From the NCBI RefSeq assembly GCF_029024925.1, contig NZ_CP118962.1, positions 2,202,001 to 2,266,000 on the forward strand: a stretch of DNA of 64,000 bases, read 5' to 3'. This stretch comes from Enterococcus faecalis (GTDB lineage Bacteria; Bacillota; Bacilli; Lactobacillales; Enterococcaceae). This document shows, in pieces, positions 1 to 11,604 of the stretch. The stretch's first letter is position 1. The number at the start of each line of letters is the position of its first letter. The translations under genes were made by a program, and so were the position numbers. The notes beneath the pieces are model-generated. The model was not told the DNA's origin, did no database searches, and saw nothing but the letters and a program-made list of their open reading frames with translations.

Positions 1-1449
<1,449 letters not shown>

Positions 1450-1477
1450 TCAATTCACCTCTTTGTAGTCCTAAAGA

Positions 1478-2020
1478 TTATTTTAATAACTTCTGCTGCA
1501 TATGTTCTAATTGTTTGCGGATGCTGCCATCGATTACTTGATGGTTTGCTTCAATAACCACTCCGCCGACAATTGACGGGTCAATTAAATTGACTAAATG
1601 CGCTTGTTCATACCCTAATAATTGGGCAGCTTTTTCTTCCATTGCTTGATGTTGTTCTTTTGATAAAGGAATGGCTGTTGTCACTGAACCCAAAATTAGT
1701 CCTTGGTGCTCATCATAACGTCGTTCATATTCATCAATCATCAAGAGCAGATCGTACATGCGACGATATTCGTAAACCACTCGCAAAAAGTTTTGCATCA
1801 TTTCACTAAAACCTGTTACTAGTTTTTCCATGATGCTGTCTTTTTCATAAGGCTCTAAGCGATCATCACTTAAAATATCGCCAATACCAGGTACTTGGTG
1901 ATAGACTTCGCGAAGCGTCAATAATTCTTGATAAATTGCTTCAGCTTGGTTCTTTTCAACTGCCAACTCAAACAAAGCCTTGCCGTAGCGTTTACCAACT
2001 GTATATTTATCTAGTTTCAT
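1478..2020 (-). CDS. atpH: F-ATPase delta subunit
   Basis: 180-residue delta subunit (OSCP family) that joins the F1 head to the peripheral stalk b subunit. It has the family's N-terminal helical domain (MKLDKYTVGKRYGKALFELA) and the C-terminal motif around IDPSIVGGVVIEA near residue 145. Length is normal. Its start overlaps the end of atpF by 14 bases, so the two are probably translationally coupled. Identification rests on these motifs and the operon position. Confidence 0.96.
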   Translation of the reverse strand: MKLDKYTVGKRYGKALFELAVEKNQAEAIYQELLTLREVYHQVPGIGDILSDDRLEPYEKDSIMEKLVTGFSEMMQNFLRVVYEYRRMYDLLLMIDEYERRYDEHQGLILGSVTTAIPLSKEQHQAMEEKAAQLLGYEQAHLVNLIDPSIVGGVVIEANHQVIDGSIRKQLEHMQQKLLK

Positions 2021-2537
2021 TTGCTTTACCTAAACTTTCAATATAAGAATCAATCAATGCTTCATGTGCATCTGGTGTTAATTCTTTATTTAAAATTTTG
2101 GCTGCAATTTGAAGAGAAAGATCTGCCACTTCATTTTTTACTGAAGACAATGCTTCTTCACGTTCTTGAGAAATATCTGTCCGAGCTTTTTCGCGTAAGC
2201 GAGTAACTTCCGCAGTTGTTTCTTTTAATGTTTTTTGGCGAGTCTGTTCTCCACTTTCTTTCGCGTTTTTAATAATTTCAGCTGCTTCTGATCTGGAAGA
2301 AAGTAATTGTTGTTGACGTTCTTTTTCCATTTTCGCTGCTGCTACGCGAGATTGTTCTGCAGAGTCTAAATCGTTGGCAATTTTTTCTTCACGTTGTGTC
2401 AAAATATCTACGATTGCTCCCCATGCATATTTCTTTAATAAGAGCATCAAGATTAAAAATGCACCACTGACAACAATCATCGTGCCTAGTGTGGTACTAG
2501 GAGCCGTTTCACCGACTACCAATATAGTAAGTAGCAT
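2007..2537 (-). CDS. atpF: F-ATPase b subunit
   Basis: 176-residue b subunit of the membrane sector. It has one N-terminal membrane helix (residues about 13-35), then a long charged coiled coil rich in Glu, Lys, Ala and Arg that forms the peripheral stalk. The ATG at 2537 is fixed by an in-frame TGA just upstream. The gap of 137 bases to atpE is larger than elsewhere in this operon; I found no open frame with a start in it. Confidence 0.96.
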   Translation of the reverse strand: MLLTILVVGETAPSTTLGTMIVVSGAFLILMLLLKKYAWGAIVDILTQREEKIANDLDSAEQSRVAAAKMEKERQQQLLSSRSEAAEIIKNAKESGEQTRQKTLKETTAEVTRLREKARTDISQEREEALSSVKNEVADLSLQIAAKILNKELTPDAHEALIDSYIESLGKANETR

Positions 2538-2674
2538 GAAGTCTCAACTTCCTTTCTTGCAAAAATCGATTTAGCTTCTTCAACTGCTTTATCACTAGCT
2601 ATTGAAAAGGCTAAAGATAGAAGAAAGCAGTGACGGTCCCGATAATAATCAGCGTCCTGCCTCCATTTTATTGC

Positions 2675-3670
<996 letters not shown>

Positions 3671-3786
3671 TCACCTCTTTTCCAACAATCTTTCAGAAGT
3701 TTCATCCTACTCCTGAGTGATAATCCCTGGCAAAGCTATCGTACCACCACTTGTTGATAATTTACAAATAGTTTACTTTTAAAATT

Positions 3787-3888
3787 TCATGTGTTGAAAA
3801 TTGGTTGGAAAACCTTTTCCATAAACCAATCTAATGCAGGGTGGTACTGCTTTCCGAAGCGATTAAAAAATGAATCATTTACATTCAT
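3787..3888 (-). CDS. Candidate 33-residue leader ORF of the atp operon
   Basis: ATG at 3888 opens 33 codons ending in TGA at 3787-3789, inside the leader of the atp operon and about a dozen bases after the predicted transcription start. The peptide begins MNVNDSFFNRFGKQYHP and is mixed polar and aromatic, with no membrane helix. The ribosome site is poor (only GAG three bases before the ATG). It may be a chance ORF, an uptake-of-ribosomes leader peptide, or a small protein. I know of no named homologue. Confidence 0.25.
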   Translation of the reverse strand: MNVNDSFFNRFGKQYHPALDWFMEKVFQPIFNT

Positions 3889-3906
3889 TTACTCAACACT
3901 TACCAG

Positions 3907-3934
3907 ATTTTACACCTAATCCGAAGAAAGGCAA
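3907..3934 (-). promoter_or_regulatory. Predicted atp operon promoter
   Basis: On the minus strand, TTGCCT (3929-3934) and TAAAAT (3907-3912) are 16 bases apart, a good housekeeping-sigma spacing. Transcription would start near 3900, giving a leader of about 235 bases before atpB. Confidence 0.55.
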
Positions 3935-3966
3935 GCAAATATGCGAAAAAGAATAAATTTACATTT

Positions 3967-4431
3967 TTAACGTCGGTTATTTTTTAATGTTCGACTGATT
4001 TGTCGGTCAACTTCCTTACGTTTCAAGTCTTCACGCTTGTCGTACTGCTTTTTCCCTTTAGCTAAACCAATCAAAACTTTGGCATAGCCGTCTTTAATAT
4101 AGACCTTCAAAGGTACTAATGTGATACCTGTATTTTTGGTTTCGCCGATTAACTTATTAATTTGTTTTTTGTGTAATAATAATTTTCTGGTACGTAATGG
4201 GTCATGATTAAAAATATTGCCCTGTTCATATGGACTAATATGAACATTATACAAAAAGGCTTCTCCGTTTCGAATTCGTGCAAAACCATCTTTTAAATTG
4301 ATACGACCATTTCGAATAGATTTGATTTCTGTTCCTTGTAAAACAAGACCTGCTTCAACCGTATCGATAATTGAATAATCATGTCTAGCTTTGCGGTTTT
4401 GTGCGATTAATTTTCCTTCCCCTTTTGGCAT
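3967..4431 (-). CDS. smpB: SsrA-binding protein SmpB
   Basis: 154-residue tmRNA-binding protein that brings SsrA to stalled ribosomes for trans-translation. It starts [19 protein letters not shown], has the beta-barrel motifs [18 protein letters not shown] and the basic C-terminal tail [25 protein letters not shown] lies seven bases before the ATG. It is 12 bp downstream of rnr; RNase R and SmpB act together on nonstop mRNA, so the pairing is functional. The tmRNA gene itself is not in the window. Confidence 0.97.
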   Translation of the reverse strand: MPKGEGKLIAQNRKARHDYSIIDTVEAGLVLQGTEIKSIRNGRINLKDGFARIRNGEAFLYNVHISPYEQGNIFNHDPLRTRKLLLHKKQINKLIGETKNTGITLVPLKVYIKDGYAKVLIGLAKGKKQYDKREDLKRKEVDRQISRTLKNNRR

Positions 4432-4443
4432 AAGCGACCTCCT

Positions 4444-6813
4444 CTACTTCTTCTTTTTTCCTTTTTTATTTTTTTGTTTCATTGCTTCTTTATAAAAAGG
4501 TTGTTTTTTGCCTTTGCCTTTTTTCTTATTTTTCTTTTTCTTACCATCAAATGATTCATCTTTTTTATTTCTTCGTTGATTATTTGAACGAGTTGAAGAA
4601 TTGGCTTTACCTTTTTTACGTCCTTTTGGTCCTTCTACTGGCGCAACTTCTTCAGCTGAAATCAATTCAAAATCAACTTCTCTTGTTTCTGGATCAGCTT
4701 TTTCAACACGGATTTGAACTTTCTGACCAATTTTCAAAGTCATTCCCGTCCGTTCACCAACTAACGCCATATGATTTTCAATAAAGTGGAAATAATCTTG
4801 TTTTAAGTTGTTCACGTGAATCAAGCCTTCTATTGTATTAGGCAGTTCCACAAAGATACCAAATTTTGTGACTGAGCTGATAATCCCGTCATACGTTTCT
4901 CCCACTTTATCTACCATAAATTCGGCTTTCTTCATGGCGTCCACTTCACGCTCTGCATCAACTGCGCGACGTTCCATACTTGAACTATGATTGGCAATTT
5001 CTGGTAATGCTTCGTTCCATTTTTCTTGATTTTTTTCAGATTGATCTTGGCTATAGCTGCGAATCAAACGATGCACAATTAAATCTGGATAACGACGTAT
5101 TGGTGAAGTGAAATGCGTATAATATTCAGCAGCCAACCCATAGTGTCCGTAGTTGTCTTCTGAGTATTTCGCTTGTTGCATACTTCTTAGCAACATCGTA
5201 TTGATAACCACTTCTTCCGGCTTATTTTCAACTTGCTCTAAAACTTTTTGTAAATCTTTCGGTGAAATGTTTTCTTTTGTTCCTTTAACAAGAATGCCAA
5301 GTACTGCAGCAAAGTCAAAGAAACGTTGCATTTTTTCTTCTTTTGGTTGTTCATGAATCCGATAAATGAATGGCAGTTTTAAGTCATGATAATGACGCGC
5401 CACAGTTTCATTCGCTGCCAACATAAAGGATTCAATTAATCGTTCACCCACGCCACGCGTGCGTAAAAGAATATCTTGGGGATGACCATTTTCATCAACT
5501 AGGACTTTGGCTTCACGATCTTCAAAAGAAATCGCACCACGGCGCATACGCATCTCTTCTAATATATGGTGCAGCTCGCCCATCTCTTTAAACATGGGAA
5601 CTAGCTCTTTGTAGCGTTCTAACGTTTCAGGTTTTTGCTCTTCTAAAATTTCATTGACTGCTGTATAGGTCATTCGCTCCGTTGTTTGGATTACACTTTG
5701 GAAAATTTCATGCGAAATAACTTCTCCTTCTGGTGTAATTTCCATCTCACAACTCATGGTTAAACGTGGAACATGTGGGTTTAGCGAACAAATCCCATTT
5801 GATAATCGCTGCGGAATCATTGGCACAACTCGGTCTGTCAAATAGACACTTGTGCCACGTTCATACGCTTCCATATCCAATTGACTTCCTTCAGTTACAT
5901 AATAAGAAACATCTGCAATATGCACCCCTAAAAAGAAATTGCCATTTGCTAACTTTTGTACCGTTACTGCATCATCTAAATCTTTCGCATCTTCTCCATC
6001 AATCGTCACAATCAACTGATCACGTAAATCCCGACGACCGACTAAATCGCTTTCTGCAATAGTTTCTGGTACTTGGTCCGCTTCAGCCAAAACTTCATCA
6101 GGAAATGCTGTGGGAATTCCATGAGCCACCACGATTGATAAAATATCCATTCCTGGATCATTTTTATGACCAATCACTTGTTTGACTAGTCCTTCCATAC
6201 TCGTTGGATATTCTTGATCTGGATAATAGGTAATTTCAGCAATGACAATGCTACCATCTACTGGCTTAATCCCTTCAGGTGCAATTGATACAGTATACTG
6301 ATTCAATTTCTTATCTTTGGGAATCATGTAGCCATACAGTCCCATTTCTGCCATTTCTTCTTCACTATATGCCACAAATTCTCCGACAACTTGGCTCACT
6401 GCTCGCTCTTTAATTTCTTTTACTTTACCTTCTGCGCCGCGATCTGAAAAAGGATCCGCATGTTGGATCACGTCGATTAAAACCGTGTCCCCATCCATTG
6501 CAAAGTTCGTTGCCTCTTTAGGAATGTAAACATCTGGTTCTTCAGGATCGATGGTCACGAAACCAAAGCCTCGTTCATTTGCACGAAACGTTCCTTCTAT
6601 TAATAAGTCTTTCATTGGTAACAGGACTTTGCCTTTTTTGTTGAAACTAACTGACTTTTCTCGTTCCATTTGTGCAATGGTTTGCACTAAAATTTTAAAA
6701 TCTGAACTTTTTTCTAAATTCAAGCCTTGTGCAATTTCTTCCATTGAAAAGCTTTTCTTTTTTTGGCTTTCCATGAAATGTAAAATTTGCTCTTTAATTG
6801 TTTGTTTTGTCAT
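4444..6813 (-). CDS. rnr: Ribonuclease R
   Basis: 789-residue processive 3'-5' exoribonuclease of the RNase II/RNB family. An N-terminal helix-turn-helix-like region (1-60) and cold-shock domains precede the RNB domain, whose catalytic acidic cluster is visible in DGEDAKDLDDAVTV near residue 275. An S1 domain (VGETYDGIISSVTKFGIF) begins near residue 640. The last 55 residues are extremely Lys-rich, typical of RNase R tails that help unwind structured RNA. The ATG shares one base with the stop of the esterase gene (TAATG), so the two are probably coupled; smpB follows at 12 bp. Confidence 0.97.
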   Translation of the reverse strand: MTKQTIKEQILHFMESQKKKSFSMEEIAQGLNLEKSSDFKILVQTIAQMEREKSVSFNKKGKVLLPMKDLLIEGTFRANERGFGFVTIDPEEPDVYIPKEATNFAMDGDTVLIDVIQHADPFSDRGAEGKVKEIKERAVSQVVGEFVAYSEEEMAEMGLYGYMIPKDKKLNQYTVSIAPEGIKPVDGSIVIAEITYYPDQEYPTSMEGLVKQVIGHKNDPGMDILSIVVAHGIPTAFPDEVLAEADQVPETIAESDLVGRRDLRDQLIVTIDGEDAKDLDDAVTVQKLANGNFFLGVHIADVSYYVTEGSQLDMEAYERGTSVYLTDRVVPMIPQRLSNGICSLNPHVPRLTMSCEMEITPEGEVISHEIFQSVIQTTERMTYTAVNEILEEQKPETLERYKELVPMFKEMGELHHILEEMRMRRGAISFEDREAKVLVDENGHPQDILLRTRGVGERLIESFMLAANETVARHYHDLKLPFIYRIHEQPKEEKMQRFFDFAAVLGILVKGTKENISPKDLQKVLEQVENKPEEVVINTMLLRSMQQAKYSEDNYGHYGLAAEYYTHFTSPIRRYPDLIVHRLIRSYSQDQSEKNQEKWNEALPEIANHSSSMERRAVDAEREVDAMKKAEFMVDKVGETYDGIISSVTKFGIFVELPNTIEGLIHVNNLKQDYFHFIENHMALVGERTGMTLKIGQKVQIRVEKADPETREVDFELISAEEVAPVEGPKGRKKGKANSSTRSNNQRRNKKDESFDGKKKKNKKKGKGKKQPFYKEAMKQKNKKGKKKK

Positions 6814-7586
6814 TATTTCTCCTCATTCCAAGGTAGTGTTGCTAAAAATTGCACCACATCTTGCTCTAATTGTTTGTGTTCTCCACTCACCGTAATGACA
6901 TGTCCGCTGTTTGGGTACCATTGTAAGGTCACACGTGCTTGTGTTAGCGCTTGGGCCGTTTGATAGACGCCCATTGGCTCAATCATTTCATCTTTGCCAG
7001 CTTGCGCTAAGAAAAGAGGTGCGTGGATTTTGTTTAGTTTGTCAGCCGTCTGACTAGCAATCGTTTCAATCGCTCCTAATTGTTGTTTGACTCGTTGCTC
7101 AATCGATTGCAACCGGCTTTGTTGTTCCTCTGCAGGAACTTCTGCGATTTTCATCACATTTTCTGCGTATAATACGAAATTTTCTGGGACTTTATTTTCG
7201 ACAGGGTAAATCGGTGAACAGAAAAATCCACCACCAATTAATCCTGTTAATTGTTCCGTTAATGCATGCATACTGAAAATCCCGCCCATTGATAAACCAA
7301 AAATGGCAATTTCTTGGTAACCTCTTTCTCTCAAAAAAGCGACTGCTTCTTGTGTATCTTGCCACCATTGTTCCGTTGTTTGATCTAAAATATCTTCAGG
7401 AACTAGCGTGCCATGTCCTGAAAAATTAGGCGAATAGACAGTATAATTTTCTTTTTCTAAACGTCTGCTTAACATCCGTACATCATTACTGCTGCCAGAA
7501 TAAGCGTGTAATAAAAGGACCGCCCGTTTTCCTTTTTCTGAAAATAACGGCTTTGGTAAATTGATTTTTTTTGCCACTTCGCTCAC
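6813..7586 (-). CDS. Alpha/beta hydrolase, carboxylesterase Est30 family
   Basis: 257-residue cytoplasmic serine hydrolase resembling the small carboxylesterases found between secG and rnr in many Firmicutes. The nucleophile is Ser99 in GLSMGG; Asp in AGKDEMIEP (about 205) and His in NSGHVI (about 235) complete a likely triad. [12 protein letters not shown] near residue 25 supplies the oxyanion region. There is no signal peptide. The natural substrate is unknown; monoglyceride or short-chain ester hydrolysis is the family activity. Confidence 0.85.
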   Translation of the reverse strand: MSEVAKKINLPKPLFSEKGKRAVLLLHAYSGSSNDVRMLSRRLEKENYTVYSPNFSGHGTLVPEDILDQTTEQWWQDTQEAVAFLRERGYQEIAIFGLSMGGIFSMHALTEQLTGLIGGGFFCSPIYPVENKVPENFVLYAENVMKIAEVPAEEQQSRLQSIEQRVKQQLGAIETIASQTADKLNKIHAPLFLAQAGKDEMIEPMGVYQTAQALTQARVTLQWYPNSGHVITVSGEHKQLEQDVVQFLATLPWNEEK

Positions 7587-7663
7587 CTCAGCTTCATTCT
7601 ATCATATTCTCAAAAGAAAACCTTCCGAAATGATAAGTTTCAAAGACTTTTTCAGAAAGAAAA

Positions 7664-7703
7664 AGAACAGAAAAATAAGTGTCCGCACTCATCTCTCTGT
7701 TCT
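7664..7703 (-). terminator. Terminator after secG
   Basis: On the minus strand, AGAACAG and CTGTTCT form a stem with an inner AGTG/CACT helix, followed by TTTTCTTT. It lies 29 bp after the secG stop, so only part of transcription may continue into the esterase-rnr-smpB genes. Confidence 0.5.
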
Positions 7704-7731
7704 AAACTTGTCATTTTAAAAGATTACGTAC

Positions 7732-7968
7732 TTATTTTGAAGATAAGAACGCCAAAACAAATAATAAAATCATCCAAATTGCGCCAAGAACTGCTGTTGA
7801 GCGTTGCATAACAGCTTCAAAACCGCGCGCTTTTTGCTTCCCAAATAATTTATCTGCACCGCCAGTGAAGGCACTTGCTGCACTGTTTTGTTTGCTTGGT
7901 TGCATCATAACAGTAATGACGATTAAAACAGATAAAATGATGACCAACGTTAAGATTAGATTATACAT
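7732..7968 (-). CDS. secG: Preprotein translocase subunit SecG
   Basis: 78-residue SecG, the small accessory subunit of the SecYEG export channel. Two membrane helices (residues about 2-22 and 53-75) are joined by a loop with the family pattern SAASAFTGGADKLFGK. AAGGAG precedes the ATG. Its position upstream of the esterase, rnr and smpB is conserved in low-GC Gram-positives. Confidence 0.95.
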   Translation of the reverse strand: MYNLILTLVIILSVLIVITVMMQPSKQNSAASAFTGGADKLFGKQKARGFEAVMQRSTAVLGAIWMILLFVLAFLSSK

Positions 7969-8078
7969 GCGTTAATTCTCCTTTTTATACAAATATGCGA
8001 AATTCATCTACTTTAATGTAGCATATTTTATCTGTAAACACCAGTGAAATTTAATGTCTTTCCCTATTTGTCTCTAAT

Positions 8079-8125
8079 AGCAACAGCCGCAAGTAGGAAT
8101 CAGATTTCTACTTGCGGCTGTTGCT
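8079..8125. terminator. Perfect 18-bp stem after the GNAT gene
   Basis: AGCAACAGCCGCAAGTAG and its exact complement flank an 11-base loop, 11 bases beyond the minus-strand stop at 8136. The U-tract is weak on the minus strand (ATTAGAGA) and the T-rich side lies on the plus strand. It most likely ends the 8685-8136 transcript or protects its 3' end. Confidence 0.5.
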
Positions 8126-8135
8126 AACTTCTTCT

Positions 8136-8411
8136 TTATTTTCTCAATACGTCTCCGTATTCAGGTTTAGTATCAAATTCTTTTTTGGCAAATGGACATA
8201 GCGGAATAATTTTTTTATGCTCTTTTCTCGCTTTTTCAACACCGGCTAAAACAAGTTTTTCAGCTAATTTTTGTCCACGATAAGTTGGATCAACAAACGT
8301 ATGATCAATAATCATCATGCTTTCGCCAGCATCTGACCAAGTCATTTCACCAATTTCTTGGTTTTCATCGTTATATAGAGCAAAACGATTGTTTTCTTCT
8401 TTAATTTGCAT
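8136..8411 (-). CDS. Small GNAT-like acetyltransferase (YjdJ family)
   Basis: 91-residue protein of the short GNAT_acetyltr_2-like group (COG2388). It has a beta-hairpin start, then IIDHTFVDPTYRGQKLAEKLV, a compact version of the acetyl-CoA pyrophosphate-binding loop, and a C-terminal segment with a cysteine, PLCPFAKKEFD. It overlaps the upstream 4Fe-4S-type gene by 11 bases, a pairing also found elsewhere as yjdI-yjdJ. Its substrate is unknown. Confidence 0.8.
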   Translation of the reverse strand: MQIKEENNRFALYNDENQEIGEMTWSDAGESMMIIDHTFVDPTYRGQKLAEKLVLAGVEKARKEHKKIIPLCPFAKKEFDTKPEYGDVLRK

Positions 8412-8685
8412 ATTCGTTCCCTGCTTTCCGAATATATTTTAGAGCACCACTTGGACATGAATCTACCACAATCATGTCATTTTCAACACTTCCGTTATCT
8501 GGAATAATCCATGGTTTCCGACCAACTTCAAAGACTTCTGGATTTCCACGAACACAATTACCAATATGTTCACAAATATCTTTATTATAAAAGATATCAA
8601 TTCCTTCCCCAGTATATTTACGGTAGCCTTCTTTTAATAGTTGTTCTTCCGTGACTGGTTGCCCATCTATTTGGTTTCCTTTCAT
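8401..8685 (-). CDS. Ferredoxin-like (4Fe-4S) mono-cluster protein (YjdI family)
   Basis: 94-residue soluble protein with cysteines in DICEHIGNCVRGNPEVF and VDSCPSGALKYI, the pattern of the divergent 4Fe-4S/Fer4_19 family related to ferredoxins. Only three cysteines are in the usual positions, so it may hold a 3Fe-4S cluster or a 4Fe-4S cluster with another ligand (inference). GGGGAGAG stands before the ATG. It is translationally coupled to the GNAT gene. The function of the pair is not established. Confidence 0.78.
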   Translation of the reverse strand: MKGNQIDGQPVTEEQLLKEGYRKYTGEGIDIFYNKDICEHIGNCVRGNPEVFEVGRKPWIIPDNGSVENDMIVVDSCPSGALKYIRKAGNEYAN

Positions 8686-8776
8686 TGCACAATCTCTCCC
8701 CTGTAACTTATTAATATTAAAAACGTACCTTTATTTTACCACTAAGCTGGACATTCAGGCAATTAATTGTTCCACC

Positions 8777-10582
8777 TTACTGGCCAATTCGACGAGCACG
8801 CAAAGCAGATAAGATTGACACAGTGTCCACGACTTCTTGTAGCATAGCCCCGATTAGCGCCGGAATGATCCCGGTACTAGCAATTAGCATTAGTAAAACG
8901 CAGATAAAAATTCCGATTAATACAGATTGTTTGGCAATTTTCATGGTATCTTGGGCAATTTCGACCGCTTGACTGACTTTACTTAAGTCATCTTTTAAAA
9001 TAACAACGTCAGCAGTTTCACTAGCCGCAGTAGCTCCATGAGCGCCCATAGCAATACCTACGTCTGCAGCGGCAAGCGAAGGTGCATCATTTACACCATC
9101 TCCTACCATGATGACTGGATGGTTTTCTTTGGGCAATTCTTTTAGAATAGTTAATTTATCTTGTGGTAAACATTCCCCATGTACTTCGGTAATTCCTACT
9201 TCTGCAGCAATCGTTTCTGCGACGGATTCTTGATCCCCCGTCAGCATTAAAATTCGTTGAAGATGTAATTGGTGTAATTTTTCCATAGTCTCTTTTGCTT
9301 CTGGACGTACAGTGTCTGTAAAAGTAATTCGGCCTAAATATGTGCCATTACGTGAAATATGAATAGTCGTTTTATCAATTTGTTCAGTTGCTTGAGACTC
9401 TTGTGTCACAAAATTCTTTTTACCTACCCGTATCTCAGCACCATCCACAAATGCCTTCACGCCAGCACCAGAAACTTCCGCTAGATCTGTAATATTTTTT
9501 AATGGGACATCTTGCTTTCTGGCATAAGCAACAATTGATCTAGCTAAAATATGACTTGATTCTTGTTCCACGCTTGCTGCCAATCCCACTAATTCAGCAG
9601 CAGTTATTCCAGCATTGATTGGTTGGACTTGATCAACAGAAAGTTGTCCTTGCGTAATCGTGCCTGTTTTATCAAACGCAATCGTTTTTGCAGAAGCTAA
9701 TTTTTCGACCATCGTTCCCGATTTAATAACGACCCCATGACGACTTGAACGACCCATCCCTGCCACTAAAGCAATTGGGGCAGATAGAATTAAAGGACAC
9801 GGCGAAGCAACAACTAAGACTTCCGCAAAACGTGTCGGACTTTTTGAAACAAACCAAGCAACACCTGCAATTAAGTAGGCAATTAGTGTAAAAGGTACCG
9901 CATAGCGGTCTGCTAAACGTACAAAATGAGCTGGACGCGCCGCAGATTCTTTCACTAAGTTCACAATTGTTTGATATTGACTGTCGGCTACAGTTTTTTC
10001 AGCAACCATTTTCAAAGAGCCATCACCATTCACGGAACCCGACATTAATTCATCCCCAGGATTTTTTTCAATTGGTTTTGATTCTCCTGTTAATGAAGAT
10101 TCATCGACTGTTGATGTCCCGGTTTTTACCAAGCCATCAACTGGAACTAGTTCCCCTGGTTTTACTACTAATTCATCGCCAACATTGATTTCCTCAACAG
10201 AAACATCTTCTAAATTTTCGCCATTCAAGCGATGAGCTTTTTGTGGCGAGTTATCCAATAATGACTTCAGCTCTTGGTTAGCTTTTCCAGCGGCATAGTC
10301 TTCTAATGAATCACCACCAGTCAACATAATTAAAATCATCAAACTGGCCCAGTATTCTCCCACAGCTAAGGTTGCAACGATAGCGGTAATCGCTAAAATA
10401 TCGACACCATATTTTCCTTCACGTAAGGTTTGAATCATTTCCCAGAACATCATTAACGCCATTACTGAACCTGTTATTAAAATAATGCCATACGCCCAAT
10501 TCGGCTGATGTAAAATAAATTCAAATAATAATGCCAAAACTCCTGTTATAATTGTAATCCCCAATTTTGTTACATGCTTCAT
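8777..10582 (-). CDS. Heavy-metal P1B-type ATPase without N-terminal metal domain
   Basis: 601-residue metal-exporting P-type ATPase. It has SLTGES (163-168, actuator), the membrane metal-site motif SPC (260-262), the phosphorylation site D304-KTGT, TGD and GDGVNDAP. No HMA or His-rich domain precedes the first helix. The start is taken at ATG 10582 with GGGAGAG upstream; a GTG at 10606 is also open but lies over that site. SPC rather than CPC argues against a classic Cu or Cd/Zn pump and resembles the P1B-4 group (Co/Fe/Zn). However, the last helix has QEVVD instead of that group's HEG motif, so the metal is unclear. Confidence 0.9.
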   Translation of the reverse strand: MKHVTKLGITIITGVLALLFEFILHQPNWAYGIILITGSVMALMMFWEMIQTLREGKYGVDILAITAIVATLAVGEYWASLMILIMLTGGDSLEDYAAGKANQELKSLLDNSPQKAHRLNGENLEDVSVEEINVGDELVVKPGELVPVDGLVKTGTSTVDESSLTGESKPIEKNPGDELMSGSVNGDGSLKMVAEKTVADSQYQTIVNLVKESAARPAHFVRLADRYAVPFTLIAYLIAGVAWFVSKSPTRFAEVLVVASPCPLILSAPIALVAGMGRSSRHGVVIKSGTMVEKLASAKTIAFDKTGTITQGQLSVDQVQPINAGITAAELVGLAASVEQESSHILARSIVAYARKQDVPLKNITDLAEVSGAGVKAFVDGAEIRVGKKNFVTQESQATEQIDKTTIHISRNGTYLGRITFTDTVRPEAKETMEKLHQLHLQRILMLTGDQESVAETIAAEVGITEVHGECLPQDKLTILKELPKENHPVIMVGDGVNDAPSLAAADVGIAMGAHGATAASETADVVILKDDLSKVSQAVEIAQDTMKIAKQSVLIGIFICVLLMLIASTGIIPALIGAMLQEVVDTVSILSALRARRIGQ

Positions 10583-10660
10583 CTCTTTTTCTCTCCCATC
10601 ATTCACTTTACATTATTGAGCGTACCTTTTCTGTTTTGAAAAAGAAAGTGAAAACGCCTA

Positions 10661-10679
10661 AATGAAAACGACTTTCATT
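10661..10679. promoter_or_regulatory. Inverted repeat upstream of metal ATPase
   Basis: AATGAAA-N5-TTTCATT, followed by ATCA, lies about 80 bp before the ATPase start. It resembles half of a Fur-family box (GATAATGA...TCATTATC) but is not a close match. It is a candidate operator for a metal or peroxide regulator. Confidence 0.3.
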
Positions 10680-10732
10680 ATCATAGGATAGTTGCTGTAG
10701 CAACGTTTACTTTCTGAAAAGTAGTTATGTAA

Positions 10733-10777
10733 AAAAAACACAGACCATCGTTCATTCGCCGATGGTCTGTGTTTTTA
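10733..10777 (-). terminator. Terminator after nadE
   Basis: ACACAGACCATCG and CGATGGTCTGTGT form a 13-bp stem extended by A/T pairs, ending in eight Ts on the minus strand. The stem overlaps the nadE stop codon. Confidence 0.9.
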
Positions 10778-11602
10778 TTTCCAAAAATCATCAAAAATTG
10801 TAATGGGTAAATGCCGTTTGTGTTGTCCTTTTTTATACCAGTTTTCAATTGTTTGTTGATCTGTTTCCGAGACTTTTTTGCCTTCCAAATAGTCATCAAT
10901 GGCATCATACGTGACACCTAAGGCAACTTCATCTGCAACTAACGGTTTGTCATCTTCTAGATCAGCTGTTGGTATTTTTAGATACAAGGCTTCTGGTGCC
11001 CCAAGTTCTTTCAGCAAAGCTTTTCCTTGGCGCTTATTTAAACGAAATAACGGTAAAATATCCGCTCCGCCATCGCCATATTTGGTGAAGAAAGCTGTCA
11101 CATTTTCGGCTGCGTGGTCTGTGCCAATTACTGCGCCAGCATTTTCGCCAGCTACTGCATATTGTGTAATCATACGTTGACGTGCTTTCATGTTCCCTTT
11201 ATTAAAATCGCTAATTTGAACACCAGCGTTTTCTAGCGAACCAACCATTGCATCCACTGCTGGTTTAATATCCACTCGTAAAGAAACATCTGGCTGGATA
11301 AAGGCTAGCGCGGCTTGTGCATCAGCTTCATCTGCTTGCTCACCGTATGGAAGGCGAATCGCAATAAATTGATACGACATATCTCCTGTTTCTTCGCGCA
11401 TTTCAGTCATCGCTAATTGTGCTAAGCGACCAGCTAATGTTGAATCTTGTCCGCCACTAATTCCCAAGACAAAGTTTTTTAAAAAAGGATGTTTAGTTAA
11501 ATAAGCTTTCAGAAAATCAATACTTTTACGAACTTCTTCTTTTGGATCAATTGTCGGTAAAACACCTAACTCTTGAATGATTTTTTCTTGAAGTGTTGTC
11601 AT
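10775..11602 (-). CDS. nadE: NH3-dependent NAD+ synthetase
   Basis: 275-residue NAD synthetase that amidates deamido-NAD+ with ammonia and ATP, the last step of NAD formation. The N-type ATP pyrophosphatase loop SGGQDS lies at residues 49-54. There is no N-terminal glutaminase domain, so it is the ammonia-dependent form. AGGAGG precedes the ATG. It sits 2 bp after pncB, so nicotinate salvage and the final step are made together. Confidence 0.97.
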   Translation of the reverse strand: MTTLQEKIIQELGVLPTIDPKEEVRKSIDFLKAYLTKHPFLKNFVLGISGGQDSTLAGRLAQLAMTEMREETGDMSYQFIAIRLPYGEQADEADAQAALAFIQPDVSLRVDIKPAVDAMVGSLENAGVQISDFNKGNMKARQRMITQYAVAGENAGAVIGTDHAAENVTAFFTKYGDGGADILPLFRLNKRQGKALLKELGAPEALYLKIPTADLEDDKPLVADEVALGVTYDAIDDYLEGKKVSETDQQTIENWYKKGQHKRHLPITIFDDFWK

Positions 11603-11604
11603 TT

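Noticed and set aside
2538-2674. Possible small gene between atpE and atpF
   Set aside because: The only frame without early stops has no start codon, and the ATG frame after AAAATGG ends after five codons.
3836-3852. GGGTGGTAC word on the plus strand resembling a T-box core
   Set aside because: No plus-strand gene follows and other T-box elements are absent; the word is better explained as one arm of a pairing in the minus-strand atp leader or as part of the 33-codon ORF.
10681-10917. Minus-strand ORF of 78 codons over the nadE end
   Set aside because: It overlaps nadE and its terminator in another frame and has no ribosome site.
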